In this document: positions 1-11,726 of the stretch, piece after piece
Numbering within the stretch: position 1 is the stretch's first letter
Layout of the letters: each line of letters begins with the position of its first letter
Assembly: GCF_000003815.2 (NCBI RefSeq)
Contig: NC_049983.1
Location: 28,782,259-28,826,463 of the forward strand
Length of the DNA stretch: 44,205 bases
Origin: Branchiostoma floridae
Lineage: Eukaryota > Chordata > Leptocardii > Amphioxiformes > Branchiostomatidae
Direction of reading: 5' to 3'
Position numbers and translations under genes: made by a program
Notes under the pieces: generated by a model
The model's input: the letters and a program-made list of their open reading frames with translations, nothing else
What the model was told of the DNA's origin: nothing
Databases searched by the model: none

Positions 1-149
1 GATTTCTGCAGTTGAAACATTCAAGATCATGCTGGTATTAGTCTCACAAACCAACAGCACTTAAGAGACGCGATGCTTCTTTAAACAAATGTGATTGGGA
101 GAAAACTGACTCGACGTTACTTGATTTAAGATTGTAGAACCGAAACAAA

Positions 150-320
150 TTAGTATAGTACAGTATATATTATTATAATAGTATAGTATAGTACATGTAT
201 CAATATAGTATAGACTCCAATATCAGCAACGCTGCCTGAGAGTCTGTGTAATGAACTTGTCACATTTCCTTATACATGAATTATTAAATAAATAGTATAG
301 TACAGTTTAGAATAGTATAG
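150..320. repeat. (TATAG)-type low-complexity sequence
   Basis: Many tagtatagta units, interrupted. Confidence 0.8.
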
Positions 321-832
321 GTAAGTTTTTCCAACACAATAGTTGACGTGTCGAATTTTACAACATCTTACAAACCACCAATTGCCGGTTGACATCTAGC
401 TATATTTGCTATCTTAACAGCAACACATGGAAATCTTATTATTATTTCGTCCGAAATGACCAACCCATATATACAAAAAGCCGTGTAATTCATATCAAGT
501 TTAAACAGAGATTTGTTTCCTCTATCAACGAGTCGAATATTCCATCTGATGACAAATGATGATGATGATGATTCCATCTGAGATGTTTCCCCAATACACT
601 TTAATGAAGAGCCATGTCATCTCTTACCGGCTGGCCTGGTGACAGAATCTCACAATCGTGGGATTGGTTGCAATTATGTGATCTGCTGTTCTCACGTTCC
701 AACGGTTAAGGACGTAGGCAGCGAGAAGGCAAAGTTGGGCCTTGTGTTTAGCCCAGTGGATATTTTAAGTAATCCGAACACAAAGACTGTCACCTAATTA
801 TCCATTACACTAACTAATCTGAGCATAACCTA

Positions 833-975
833 AGGTCCCGTTTCCGAAACAGGCCCGGCCGGGATCATCGCGGAAACGAAAAATAAAAGTGTTTACCCAA
901 TACAATACAGGGATTATACTCTTATTGTTGTTTTTCTTATCGTATTTTCCGTTTTCGGGCCGGGCCTCTGGTTGG
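833..975. repeat. Imperfect inverted repeat around AT-rich centre
   Basis: aggcccggcc at about 851 pairs with ggccgggcct at about 958, and ggaaacgaaaaata with tattttccgtttt. It could be a small inverted-repeat transposon; no target-site duplication is obvious. Confidence 0.5.
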
Positions 976-1179
976 GAATTGGATGAATACAGAAGCTAAT
1001 CTAAGCATGGAGGGGTCAGCTTGATTAAGTTTATCCCTGGCATGACAAAATTTGAAGTTACTCCCTGAGGAAAAACAATCTGCTCTGAAACACATATGTA
1101 CCAAAACATCAGAGGTGTTTATTCTAATGAGAGTACCAAAACACAAAATCAACAAGGAACTATTCACTTAAAACTTAAA

Positions 1180-1330
1180 ACTAAAACCGAACTAGAATCT
1201 CGAACAATGAACTTTTCAACTTAAAATCCACCCTCAACCCTAGGAGCGTGTGTAATGGAGGCTTAAAACGAAAGCCGAACTAAAATCTGGACAAATTTAC
1301 TTTTCAACTTTAAATCCACCCTATCTCTTA
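1180..1330. repeat. Two-copy direct repeat
   Basis: aaaaccgaactagaatct ... acttttcaacttaaaatcca recurs about 88 bp later as aaagccgaactaaaatct ... acttttcaactttaaatcca. Confidence 0.75.
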
Positions 1331-2148
1331 ACCAAGCCTTCTAGCCATCCCCCAGGGTTCCAGATGGGGAGTCCTCGGCAGGGTGAGCTTCTATCCCCGC
1401 CGGCCAGCTAAGCTCATCCCGGTGATTTCGCCTGACTGAATCCAATCAAGACGGCCTTCGGGGTGGAGGCGGGGCTGAGGCAGAATTTCCTCGGGGTATG
1501 TTACAGCTCGTGCCGAAGAGCTGGCTTGTGTGGGCCCTGGTAACGATCTGGATTCCCGGTAACTTAACTGTAACGTCATTCATCTTGTAACGTCGGGAAG
1601 AAAATCCATTTCCTTTCTGCTAATCTTCGAGGGTGGTCAAAGATTGGTCTGTTGTTATCATGGCTTGACTTGGTATATTAAGTATGGAAAGATTTATTTA
1701 GAAATCAGTTAGTACTTCTGTCTAGATAGTGTCGACTTTTCATGATTCTCACAACATTCTTGCTACATTCTTGCTATATTTCTTTGTTTAAACTTTATTC
1801 ATGACAACCTCAAATCGGCCTGCGCTTTTCAGTGAGGTCATAAGGGAAGAGGTAAGGGTACGGGTCAGACAAACTATATAAAGAGATATATCCGTTACAT
1901 CAATTAAAGTACTGACAAGTCTATGACCAATTTTACACACGCATGGTACATAATATAGATATTCTTCGCTTGCTCTAATAATCGACTTTTAATCCGCATT
2001 GGAACGTATCAGTGACGATAATCCACGTTCATACAGATCCACTCACATTCAGCTTTCAGTCGTAGATATCATATTGCACCTAGTATCATATGTTATCTTC
2101 ACTAACTTTAATAAGCACATCTAGATATAACGTTACTGCAAGTCTAGA

Positions 2149-2265
2149 NNNNNNNNNNNNNNNNNNNNNNNNNNNNNNNNNNNNNNNNNNNNNNNNNNNN
2201 NNNNNNNNNNNNNNNNNNNNNNNNNNNNNNNNNNNNNNNNNNNNNNNNNNNNNNNNNNNNNNNNN
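2149..2265. other. Assembly gap (N)
   Basis: A 117-base N run. Confidence 0.99.
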
Positions 2266-2342
2266 AGTATCATACGCTGGCCAAGAAGTTTGGCCTGACA
2301 TTAGGTTGGCGGATTTAACTCTTGGCCAGCTTTATGATACCA
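2266..2342. repeat. Inverted-repeat element (MITE-like)
   Basis: gtatcata-cgctggccaaga at the left and tcttggccagctttatgatac at the right are inverted copies of about 20 bp around a short centre. The left neighbour is a gap. Confidence 0.75.
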
Positions 2343-2399
2343 TCTTATGCCACCGTAGGATCTACTAGGAGATTATTTGCTAGCAACTTGTGAAAAGCC

Positions 2400-3536
2400 A
2401 GTTTTTCCTTGAATAATGATTAACTATAAGATATGCTGAGCGTTCCAAAATCTCAAAAAGTATGTTCATTTTCTGACGTTTGATACCCTAAAAAACTGAT
2501 CGATGTTTTGTTACCTTATAGCATGTCGCCCGTATCAAATTTTCTGTTGCAAATCATTCTTTGATTGTGCACTATTTTCATAGCCTCTGTGTATTCGCAA
2601 CCTTATTTTTCCATGATGGAATTGCCTGCTTTTTTTCCTTTTTATAAAGATATAAATAAACCTTCTCTATTGCCAAATTCTTGATCATATCATGCTCCTG
2701 ACGCCCTTAAGAAAAATAAAAGCTGTGTAACCAAGCTTGCCCAGGATTTCCTGTCAACTTTATCAGGTTTATACAACAACTTTTAACATTTCCCTGTGTA
2801 CCTATTTCAATAAATTTCAACACTTTCAACCAAAAGAAGTCTAACAATTTTTATCTGTCCAAAATGTTTCCTCACCATCTCATGTTGTCAAGCTATTTTC
2901 GGACTTTTAGTGTGCGTCTATTCAACCCTCTTGAACTGCTACATTGCTGTGACCCGTCTGACCCCAAGATAGTATTGCACATTTGTTACGTACTATTATT
3001 TTTTTGCATGTAAGTGTAAAATCACCGCAAAAGTCACATTTATAAGGTTTAATTTCCACAAGGACTTTGAAACCAGATTTATAAGGTGGGTGCGTAATAT
3101 GAGTGTCCGTTTCTGTGCCATAACGCCTGAGAGAAACACTTTCAATAATGGTTAACTTAGGATCACAAGGTTGGAAAATTTTTACGAAAGAACCCACTCA
3201 GGTAGTGGGTGCTTTGCCTGTTTCTAGTTTCCTTAAAATGGGTATGTAATATTTCCTTCTCTGTTATCTCTGCATCTAAACTCTGCATCTATCAATACAA
3301 TTCACCGAGGTAAAAAACGTGTTCTTAAAATAGTCATTTATACTCAATTTGGTGTTCCCCCAACGTCATTGTCTTTCTCGCTCTCATTGCATAGAACCTC
3401 AAAAACGACGTGTCAAATCTTGCACACCCTTGTTACAGACAGTTTTTACTTCCATAGAGTTTCTAAACTTCCTCAGTGCCACAATTTTTTACACGATACA
3501 AATGTTCGTCCAACAGGCCACCAACGCGACGTTCTT
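2400..3536. other. No gene recognised
   Basis: AT-rich sequence with only short open frames and no family motif. Confidence 0.5.
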
Positions 3537-3564
3537 CTCCTCACACCACACCACACCACACCAC
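3537..3564. repeat. (CACAC)n short repeat
   Basis: ctcacaccacaccacaccac followed by accacattt. Confidence 0.9.
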
Positions 3565-3719
3565 ATTTACTTTCTTTTGGTGTCTGGCCATAGGCGATAC
3601 AAATATTTTCCTTGGGGTCTGTGTGGGTTTGAGAACATCATACGTAATGCTGTTGTTGTTTTTTTATTGGCTTGTTCCGACTCAGGAGCTATACTTTTTG
3701 ATGGCTCAACTGGGGTATA

Positions 3720-4325
3720 AGGATTGGATCACGTGACCCTTGAAACAGGGTGCGAATAACAGCTCTTTTGTGGTCTCGTGGTTGGTCAGAAGAAAAGTGT
3801 AGGCATTGATCTGTGTGGGTTTCCTTTCTGTAAAGTTTGATTTGGAGAAATCCGTCTTTCCTTTAACGATTGACAATGCGTCCAGAAAAGGTAAGAAATT
3901 GTTGTGTTGTTGTTCAAAAGTGAATTTTATGTCCAGGTCGAGTTTATTCATGTTGGGGATTGAATTCATCAGCGTGCGCCTTCCTAAGTTTAGTGTATCA
4001 TTCACATAAGGGCGGGTGGGCAATATATGGGACATCACTATAGCGGACACTGGGGACCCCATAGCGGCCCCGTGGATCTGCTGGTAGTAGATCCCATCAT
4101 GAACAAAGTAAGTGCACAAAACAAATATCCAGCATATCTACAAACTGGATGGGGTTGAGAGTAGTACGTCAGACACGCTTTCTTCTTCTAATTTTAGAAA
4201 GGATACCAGAGAAAGGCGGCTCTATGTTCCGATAAGTCTGGGGAATAGGTCACCAAGCGCTGCAGTATTACTAACTAAAACTTGAGTTCGGAACGAGACA
4301 GTCATGTCATCACCTAACTTATCCC
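3720..4325 (-). pseudogene. Penelope-like element reverse transcriptase fragment
   Basis: On the minus strand: LCTYFVHDGIYYQQIHGAAM and GSPVSAIV match the Penelope-type RT 'F-x-G-x-x-Y-x-Q-x-x-G-x-AMGSPVSP-x-A' block; further on come FTFEQQHNNFLPFLDAL and RKPTQINAYTF, equal to the 'LPFLD ... RKPT' block. The intervening part with the catalytic DD is missing, and upstream frames hold stops. It is inactive. Confidence 0.85.
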
Positions 4326-4598
4326 TTTCGACCTTTTCATTCACATGACAGTAGTTGGTAAATGATATACCCCTCTCGGCGATACGCATTACTTAAGACG
4401 TTCTTGTCCGATGAAGATCTAACTAAGTCAGTGTGTAAAATTATGCGGGTCCGTTGCCTCGGTAGCTCAACAACAAACACCTGAAGACACAAAGGCAAGG
4501 TGATGTCCTGGGGGTGGGGTGTAAGATACGGCAGCTCTAAGTTTATTCCTTTTGTCACAAGACGGCTGTTGTCAATCCTTTGTTGATCTCACACAGTT

Positions 4599-4690
4599 GG
4601 TCTAAAGAATCGTCTTGCTTGGCAGCGAACGACCGGAACGACCTTGTCAGACAAACATGGCGGGATCGTCTGCAAGGCTGTTCCCGCTCG
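4599..4690. repeat. Dispersed repeat, copy 2
   Basis: tctaaagaatcgtcttgctt ... gatcgtctgcaaggctgttc, nearly identical to 9231-9317. Confidence 0.85.
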
Positions 4691-4818
4691 CGCTGCTTGT
4701 CGGGATAGCCCTGTTGACTGGCCGTTGTTTAGATTTTGTAGATTTTGGTTACAAAGTAGAAAACGCCGAACCGATAAGAATATAAAGCTGAGGCATCTTT
4801 TTATACTTTTTACTCTGT

Positions 4819-4851
4819 GACACTGGAGGGTAACCTCCAGTAACAGAGTAT
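4819..4851. repeat. Hairpin element, orientation 1
   Basis: tctgtgacactggagggtaacctccagtaacagagta, with arms actggagg/cctccagt and outer ctctgt/acagag. The reverse complement occurs at 32502-32533. Confidence 0.85.
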
Positions 4852-5179
4852 TGTAATCACTTTGTGCGTTGAGTGTTCGCACCTGTATCTCTATGTTCCG
4901 TATGCCGCAATCGCATGTGGATTGGCATGTCGCCTGTACTCGGTTAGGAAATGATGCACGTTATTTTTTTTTCGTCGAAGCTGTTTTTATTTTTATACTT
5001 TTTATAACACAAATGACTGGTAGCTCAATTGCAAGCGCATATATAGCTTTTTTATAACAAACAGTCAAAACAAACACGCAACTTTCACATCTCAGGGTCA
5101 AACTACAGAGATAACCAACGTTTATACATACTAAGGAGTGGACATAACACCTTCAGGATCTTTTTGTCGAGCCATCAAA

Positions 5180-5590
5180 AGCACTACGGGCCTCGTTCAA
5201 ATTGAAATCATTCTTATCATCTCACTCCAACCCTTCGATCTCTCTAGCTATTGACCTGTTAAACAGCCTGGTTAAACCTATCCTACTTTATTGTATTGAG
5301 CTCACTGGAATAAATGCACGATGCAGAGATCTAATATTCACAGGGGTTAAAGAATGTTAAAATGAAAAGACCAGAACACCTGATTATACTGTTAACTTTC
5401 TGCAAATTATTACGTTTTTCACGGCGACACGTTCACTCCTTGGTCATGTTTTACAGAATTGTTCACGGCCATACTCGCCAGTATCTTAAGGACTTGATCC
5501 CCCCGTAGTTTCTGCTTCTACTTCTCATAATCTAATAAAACACAACCTACGGGTACCGATTTGCACTACAAGTCGATACCAAAAGTCATT
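5180..5590 (+). pseudogene. Non-LTR reverse transcriptase C-terminal fragment
   Basis: KALRASFKLKSFLSSH, AIDLLNSLVKPILLYCIELT and, after a frameshift, SLVMFYRIVHG with YLKDLIPP. 'L-x-x-x-LV-x-P-I-L-LYC' is the conserved post-thumb motif of non-LTR RTs. It is interrupted at about 5594 by the inverted-repeat element and probably resumes at 6660. Confidence 0.8.
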
Positions 5591-5593
5591 TAT

Positions 5594-6643
5594 TACCTCC
5601 ATGAAATGTCATGGAGGTTATATTTTACCTCGTGTTTGTCTGTGTGTCTGTGTGTGTGTGTGTGTGTAAACAAGATAACTCAAGAACGGCTTGGTGGATT
5701 GGTTTCATACTTGGTGTGTTGGTAGGGTGTGATGAAAGCTGGAAATGATTAGATTTTGGGCCCCCTAGCGGCTTCCCTTGGTACTGCAGCGCAACTTCCG
5801 GGTTTGCTATCTCGTGTTCTGAGCAAGCTATGGTCACGATTTTGAAGTATTAGATAGCTCTTGTGCTCGGGAATAAGTGACATAAGTTTGGGCCCCCTAG
5901 CGTCTAGTTTTGGGAAAGCAGGGGCATTTTTGTCAAAAACTTTTGAAGACGATCACTCAAGAAGGGAACAACGGATTTTCATCATTTTTGTATGTAGGTA
6001 CCTTAGACAATGTTTTACAAGATAAGATACTAATTATGCAAAACAGGAGTACATTTGCATAATTAATGAGAATATTCTATCATAGCTGTTTTTTCAATGT
6101 ATCTCTTGTTCCAGACATGCTATGGTCTTGACATTTTGGTGATAGATAGCTTTNNNNNNNNNNNNNNNNNNNNNNNNNNNNNNNNNNNNNNNNNNNNNNN
6201 NNNNNNNNNNNNNNNNNNNNNNNNNNNNNNNNNNNNNNNNNNNNNNNNNNNNNNAAGGAAGGACGGATTGCCTGCATTTTAGGCATGCGGGTAGCTTGGG
6301 CAAATATTCTCATAATGATATACATGTTATGCAAATGAGGACTTAATTTGCATAATTAATGAGAAATTGTATAGTTCCATTGTTTTCAATAACTGGACCT
6401 CAATACATGTAACACATGTTAATTACGATAGGTGGAATATAAGCAGATACCAAATATGGTAATGAGGAACTTATTTGCATAATTTATGTAAAAATTGCAA
6501 AACCGCTTTATGGTTAATAATGGGAATTTTATAACTGTACCATGTGTACGTTAGTCAATGATGAACAACACCATGCATAAATTATGTTAAGGTCTTAGTC
6601 AATTGCATGACATTTACGAAAGCTCTAAATTTTCATAGAGGTA
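5594..6643. mobile_element. Inverted-repeat element inserted in a LINE
   Basis: The left end tacctccatgaaat and right end attttcatagaggta are imperfect inverted copies. Inside are (TG)n, the phrase aactcaagaacggcttggtg, gggccccctagcg twice, repeated tttgcataattaatga blocks and a 101-base gap. LINE coding sequence lies on both sides. Homology with other loci continues a little past the right end (tgaggt-c-ccgaactc), so that border is approximate. Confidence 0.65.
6154..6254. other. Assembly gap (N)
   Basis: A 101-base N run inside the inverted-repeat element. Confidence 0.99.
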
Positions 6644-6659
6644 TGAGGTCGCCGAACTC

Positions 6660-7285
6660 TAGTTCCTTATGCAACGCAACATTGCTGTTCGTTCACTTAG
6701 CCTTTTCACTGTATAAAAAACATTTGATCAAATTAGTACGCCCCTCCATCAATAAACATTTTAGTCCTGGTCCTCGGTACACCTGCGCCCTCCTTACACG
6801 TTTCGCATCGGCACCTGCAGTCTGAATCATAGTTTATTCATCCGCAATTTAGTTTCTAGTCCAGCCTGTAACTGTGGGTGCCGATGCGAAGGTGTTGTAC
6901 ATTTTTTTGTTATACTGCCCTACCTATAGTACTCATTTTTTCAATCTACAGAATCTGCTTGGTAATGCTCTTGACTTCAACAGTTTATCCGAATCAGCCC
7001 GTATCCATCTACTATTAAGGGGTTCACCTTTCCTGTCACATCATACAAACTGCAGAATCTTACAGTTAACCCAGACATATATTGTACATACCAAACGCTT
7101 TGCAACCATCTAGTAACCTAAATTATTGTAAACAGCTGTGAATTTATTGTTTTGATATTGTTATATCATTTGTTCTTGACAGTTTTTATATATTTTTTGG
7201 AGAGGTGATGTTAATATTAGCATACTGCTAGTGTGCATCACCTCTCTGTCCTGTATTGTACTTTGTTAATGAATAATAATAATAA
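6660..7285 (+). pseudogene. Non-LTR retrotransposon 3' end with stem-loop and (AAT)n tail
   Basis: INKHFSPGPRYTCALLTRF, RNLVSSPACNCGC and FFLLYCPTYSTHFFNLQNLL, then a stop after KRFATI. The 3' UTR has a hairpin, agaggtgatg ... catcacctct (7200-7245), followed by aataataataat. This fits the 3' recognition hairpin and tail of LINEs that need a defined 3' end. It is probably the continuation of 5180-5590. Confidence 0.8.
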
Positions 7286-7289
7286 TTAC

Positions 7290-7990
7290 TTCATGTAACG
7301 AAAAGCTCTATTAACGCCGTCGTAAGGGAGGAATTAGGAGGATCTCTAAGTTCGCTGACAGTCAAACACATTTGATTTCTTTAGACTTAGATGTGCGTGT
7401 TATTCGTTACTGGATCCTCATAGACATTTATTACAAGCTGATACCCCTTTGTATCAACATAAATCTATTTCTAATAGTCGTAGAAGAACTTTGTTACAAG
7501 TCAAAGACATTATAGATGGTTGTAGTCATTCCTACCTGTTCTTTTTATGTAACTCACTTAGTGGTGTCAGATTTATATGCACCGTGATCAGATCTAGAAT
7601 CTCTGATATGTTTATCCAAACCTCTCGTCATAACTTGAGTATAGATACTGGTAAGCTAAGGTTTTATAAGACCTGTAAATCAGCACATACTATGGAAAAA
7701 TATACTTAGAATTAGTTAATTTTGATCTACGCTCGGCAATCAGCAAAATTAGAATTAGTGCCCACCCTCTTCGGCGGTACAAGAAGCTACCTGTGAGTGA
7801 AAGAACGTGTAAACATTGCATGTCAAACATGGTGGAAGACGAAACACATTTTATGTCAAACTGCTCTTTCTTCGATCACGAAAAAAAAGAGATGTTTGAA
7901 GAGGCCACCAAGTACACCCAAACTTTTTTACATTCACTAACAAAAAGAAAACAATTCTCCTTCTAACATCACAATACCAACACATAATAG
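7290..7990 (+). pseudogene. Non-LTR retrotransposon C-terminal fragment
   Basis: VRVIRYWIL, SRHNLSIDTGKLRFYKTCK, then in another frame SAISKIRISAHPLRRYKKLP and RTCKHCMSNMVEDETHFMSN with CSFFDHE. The R-I-SAH and C-x-x-C ... H-F-x-x-x-C motifs are the ORF2 C-terminus of the same kind as the next fragment. Frameshifts and stops are present. Confidence 0.8.
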
Positions 7991-8109
7991 AAAAGGCGGG
8001 ATCTTTCGTCTTTCACTGTCTTCGAAAAAGGAGTCGAACCCAATAACCCAGGATCTAGATCTACTTTTAGACTAGACACTTGTGATATTGTATTTACACT
8101 GTTTGAATC

Positions 8110-8980
8110 TCTCATGTTACCTGCAATTAGCCCACGGGCAAGAATTTGCAATAAACTTTATACAGACTCATTTTGCATGATTTCCCAAACGACAGGATTG
8201 TTAAAAAGGCATATCACACTTCAATCGAAGAAGGATATGACTGGGCTACTCATGCTTAAAACATATTATATGGACATGGGTTTCAAAATGTTTGGATTAA
8301 CCGAGCCGTTAACGCCAATCATTTTGAAAAACTTATTCAAAGAGCGTCTCAATGACACTTTTCTGTATGACTGGAGGGAACAACTTGGAAACACCAGCAA
8401 AATCCAAACCTATTCAAAAATTAAAAAGCACTTTGGTGTAGAAGAATATCTCTCATCAATTCACACCAAACCATTTCCATACAGCATTACAAAATTAGTA
8501 CAGATTGCTTAGAAATTGAATAAAAGGTCGTCATCGTAACACACCAGCCACTGAGACTGTCCCACATGTGAAAATATCGAAGATGAATTTATGACCTGTC
8601 CTACCTACAGTAAAGACAGAGAACATTGTTAAAATATTAGAACCAAAAACACACATCTCTCTTACTGGTGCACAGAACAATATTTTACGTATACTGCTAT
8701 CATGTCCAACTCGAATATCCGCCGCCGTTGGTCAATTTATCTATACTATATTCCAAATGCGAGACCAGATCACTTATACTTGACTGCACTGTTATCAATA
8801 AAGTTGTTTTTTGTTCTGTATATAGCCTCGTAGTACCATTCTCTATAAAGTAAGTAGCTATTATTTGTTGCCATACATTGTACCTTGTGCAATTGTTGAG
8901 CAATAAAGTCATTCATTCATTCATTCATTCATTCATTCATTCATTCATTCATTCATTCATTCATTCATTCATTCACATGA
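8110..8980 (+). pseudogene. Non-LTR retrotransposon 3' end with (TTCA)n tail
   Basis: LKNLFKERLNDTFLYDWREQ, YSKIKKHFGVEEYLSSIHTK, SITKL, then after a stop CPTCENIEDEF and MTCPTYSKDRE: the usual C-terminal Cys/His region of a non-LTR ORF2. The 3' UTR ends gcaataaagtcattcattca..., a (TTCA)n tail from 8908 to about 8970. Frame breaks make it a fossil. Confidence 0.85.
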
Positions 8981-8987
8981 CTCACAT

Positions 8988-9230
8988 NNNNNNNNNNNNN
9001 NNNNNNNNNNNNNNNNNNNNNNNNNNNNNNNNNNNNNNNNNNNNNNNNNNNNNNNNNNNNNNNNNNNNNNNNNNNNNNNNNNNNNNNNNNNNNNNNNNNN
9101 NNNNNNNNNNNNNNNNNNNNNNNNNNNNNNNNNNNNNNNNNNNNNNNNNNNNNNNNNNNNNNNNNNNNNNNNNNNNNNNNNNNNNNNNNNNNNNNNNNNN
9201 NNNNNNNNNNNNNNNNNNNNNNNNNNNNNN
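8988..9230. other. Assembly gap (N)
   Basis: A 243-base N run right after the (TTCA)n tail of a retrotransposon. Confidence 0.99.
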
Positions 9231-9330
9231 TCTAAAGGATCGTCTTGCTTGGCAGCGAACGACCGGAACGACCTTGTCAGACAAACATGGCAGTATCGTC
9301 TGCAAGGCTGTTATAAAACGTTTGAGTCGA
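9231..9330. repeat. Dispersed repeat, copy 1
   Basis: tctaaaggatcgtcttgctt through atcgtctgcaaggctgtt nearly matches 4599-4682. The left end is cut by the gap. Confidence 0.85.
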
Positions 9331-9712
9331 TTTGGCCGACCTCCATCTTCCGACCTCTGCCTGGTTTTGCCTGGTTTTCTCGTGCAATGACTCTTAACCC
9401 AGACCAACCCGCAAAAATGGCCCTGTCTGTGCTAGTGAACTGGGCGGACGGGCTACACTCCAAGCACCGTAGAGATAACGGCGAGCTCCCGATGGTATGG
9501 TTACCGGGTTATCTACCACCTTGACGCATGTATCCCGGGGTCTGTAACATGTCATCGCAATACGTTAAGTGATAACATCTGCTGTGATTGTTCATGTCTG
9601 GTATTGTTAGATTTGCCACGAAGAAGATTTTATCATCTACAAACCAATCAGACACTGTGATTGACAGGTGTTCATCATGTTAGATAGTGTATTAAAGCTG
9701 GCCTTTTGCTAG

Positions 9713-9742
9713 ACTACCTAACATAATACTATGTTAGGTAGT
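9713..9742. repeat. Perfect 13-bp inverted repeat
   Basis: actacctaacata, a 4-base loop atac, then tatgttaggtagt. This would form a perfect hairpin, possibly the core of a palindromic mobile element. Confidence 0.9.
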
Positions 9743-9744
9743 AT

Positions 9745-11726
9745 TTTCTTCAGCAAAGGAAGCTGATTCTACGTCTCGGTAACATTTCGTTTATAAAACG
9801 TTGATATGATAATTTCAATTTTGTCATATCTTAGTCTTTGGATGACTGGTCTAAAGTCGAGGGAATTGTTTTCTATCAGAGATTCCCTCCCCGTGCCAGG
9901 CTTGCGTGGCCTGTAAGGTAGGAAGCGGTGAGGAGAAGTGTGCTTATAAAAGTAAGATTCATCTTTTAAACTGTTTTATGATGGTAAGCAGATAAACTTT
10001 CAATCTTTTTTATCTTGACAGCCACACCTTATCTTTTGTCATGCACTATAGAGCTGACTGATTGCCACACCTCATTTTTACCCTGTATGAAATTCAAAAG
10101 CTCACACTGCCTATTCCTGTCACGTGTGAAGAAAAACAGTGACAAATTATTGCATGATGCATTTTCTTTTATTGCGGGAACTCCTGGTTACATAGAGCGG
10201 CAAGAGCTGATCTCTGGGCTCCTTCGGGCATGAAAAGTCAAAGAATGAAGATAAAGGTTCCAGTCGAGTTGCCACGAACTTGTGGAAAGTCAAGATTTAG
10301 AGTTATCGAGATAAAATGGAAGGTTTCAAAAACTCGATATGGATGGAAAATAAGGAAATGATTATAGAAAGTTCTAGCTCCGAAGAGGTGATNNNNNNNN
10401 NNNNNNNNNNNNNNNNNNNNNNNNNNNNNNNNNNNNNNNNNNNNNNNNNNNNNNNNNNNNNNNNNNNNNNNNNNNNNNNNNNNNNNNNNNNNNNNNNNNN
10501 NNNNNNNNNNNNNNNNNNNNNNNNNNNNNNNNNNNNNNNNNNNNNNNNNNNNNNNNNNNNNNNNNNNNNNNNNNNNNNNNNNNNNNNNNNNNNNNNNNNN
10601 NNNNNNNNNNNNNNNNNNNNNNNNNNNNNNNNNNNNNNNNNNNNNNNNNNNNNNNNNNNNNNNNNNNNNNNNNNNNTTGGAGGCGATAAAATGTCTGCTG
10701 CGATCTATTCATGCGTGAAAAGGTCATGGAGTTATCCGACCTGTCGGCAGCTGTTTGCGTGGCGATAATGCTAAATCAAATGGAAACTTGCTCGTTAATT
10801 ATAACAGATTTGTTTTCTTACCAGCGAAATATCAGCAGGGAACATTTTATACATAGAAGTTCGCCTTTTGAAGGAAATTGTATCCCGCTTTTAAACGAAT
10901 GTTCTTCAATATCAGACAATAAGGTGAATATAGTAGTAAATGGTTAGGCCAGGTCAGCTAAATATTGTTTATCATTTGGCATATCTCATGAACATTCGAA
11001 CACAGGCCGTTTAAAAGCTCATCCACAGAATATACCATACACATCCGTATTGAAAAGACGTGCTCCGGGCAAGACTAGTGTGCAGTCCACACACAGAGGT
11101 TTCAAAATGGTCGTGTCTAGAAGAAAATCTCCAGCCAGGTTAGGGCTGTATAATGTACCAAGTGAAGGTTTGATGTAAGATTTCCCCTTCAGGGAACTAG
11201 AATAGAACAGCTACATCACACATAAACCAAGGGACTAACGCGCAAACTTTAACCCATTAGATATGCTATACATCAGTCAACTTCTGTTGTAGCACAGCTG
11301 AATTAAAAGCGACATTCCAGCCTCCACATTTATAGAACCAATTGTAATGAACTTTAACACGCACCATTGTTGTTCTCTGCTCTCTTGAAGCAAGCTTTCT
11401 GTCCAAGTCACAAGACGTATTCCTTAGTCGGACATGACCTCCACACGTCACCCATAATCCATGCATCGCTTGTCGTCCAGAGCACATGGTAAATCTCTAA
11501 CTGGCGAAGGAAATAACCTATCCATAGTCAACACTTCACAAGTTGCCAAAAACATTGATCAGTTAGAAGGAACATGGCGGCAAACGACCTTCTATAAAAC
11601 CTCAAGTTGAAAAACCGGTTGTACACAAGGTCGCTTATCGTGCAGGTACATTAACGACATCTAGCGGTCTCATGCACCACTACATGTGCCACCAAATGAC
11701 TCATTGACAACTTGTGCGGAATAACG
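9745..11726. other. No gene recognised
   Basis: Apart from the gap, this stretch has only short open frames without motifs and ordinary AT-rich sequence. I support no feature in it. Confidence 0.5.
10393..10676. other. Assembly gap (N)
   Basis: A 284-base N run. Flanking open frames are short and unrecognised. Confidence 0.99.

Noticed and set aside
10316-10950. Coding region across the N gap
   Set aside because: The apparent long frame is mostly N, and the flanks carry no recognisable protein motif.
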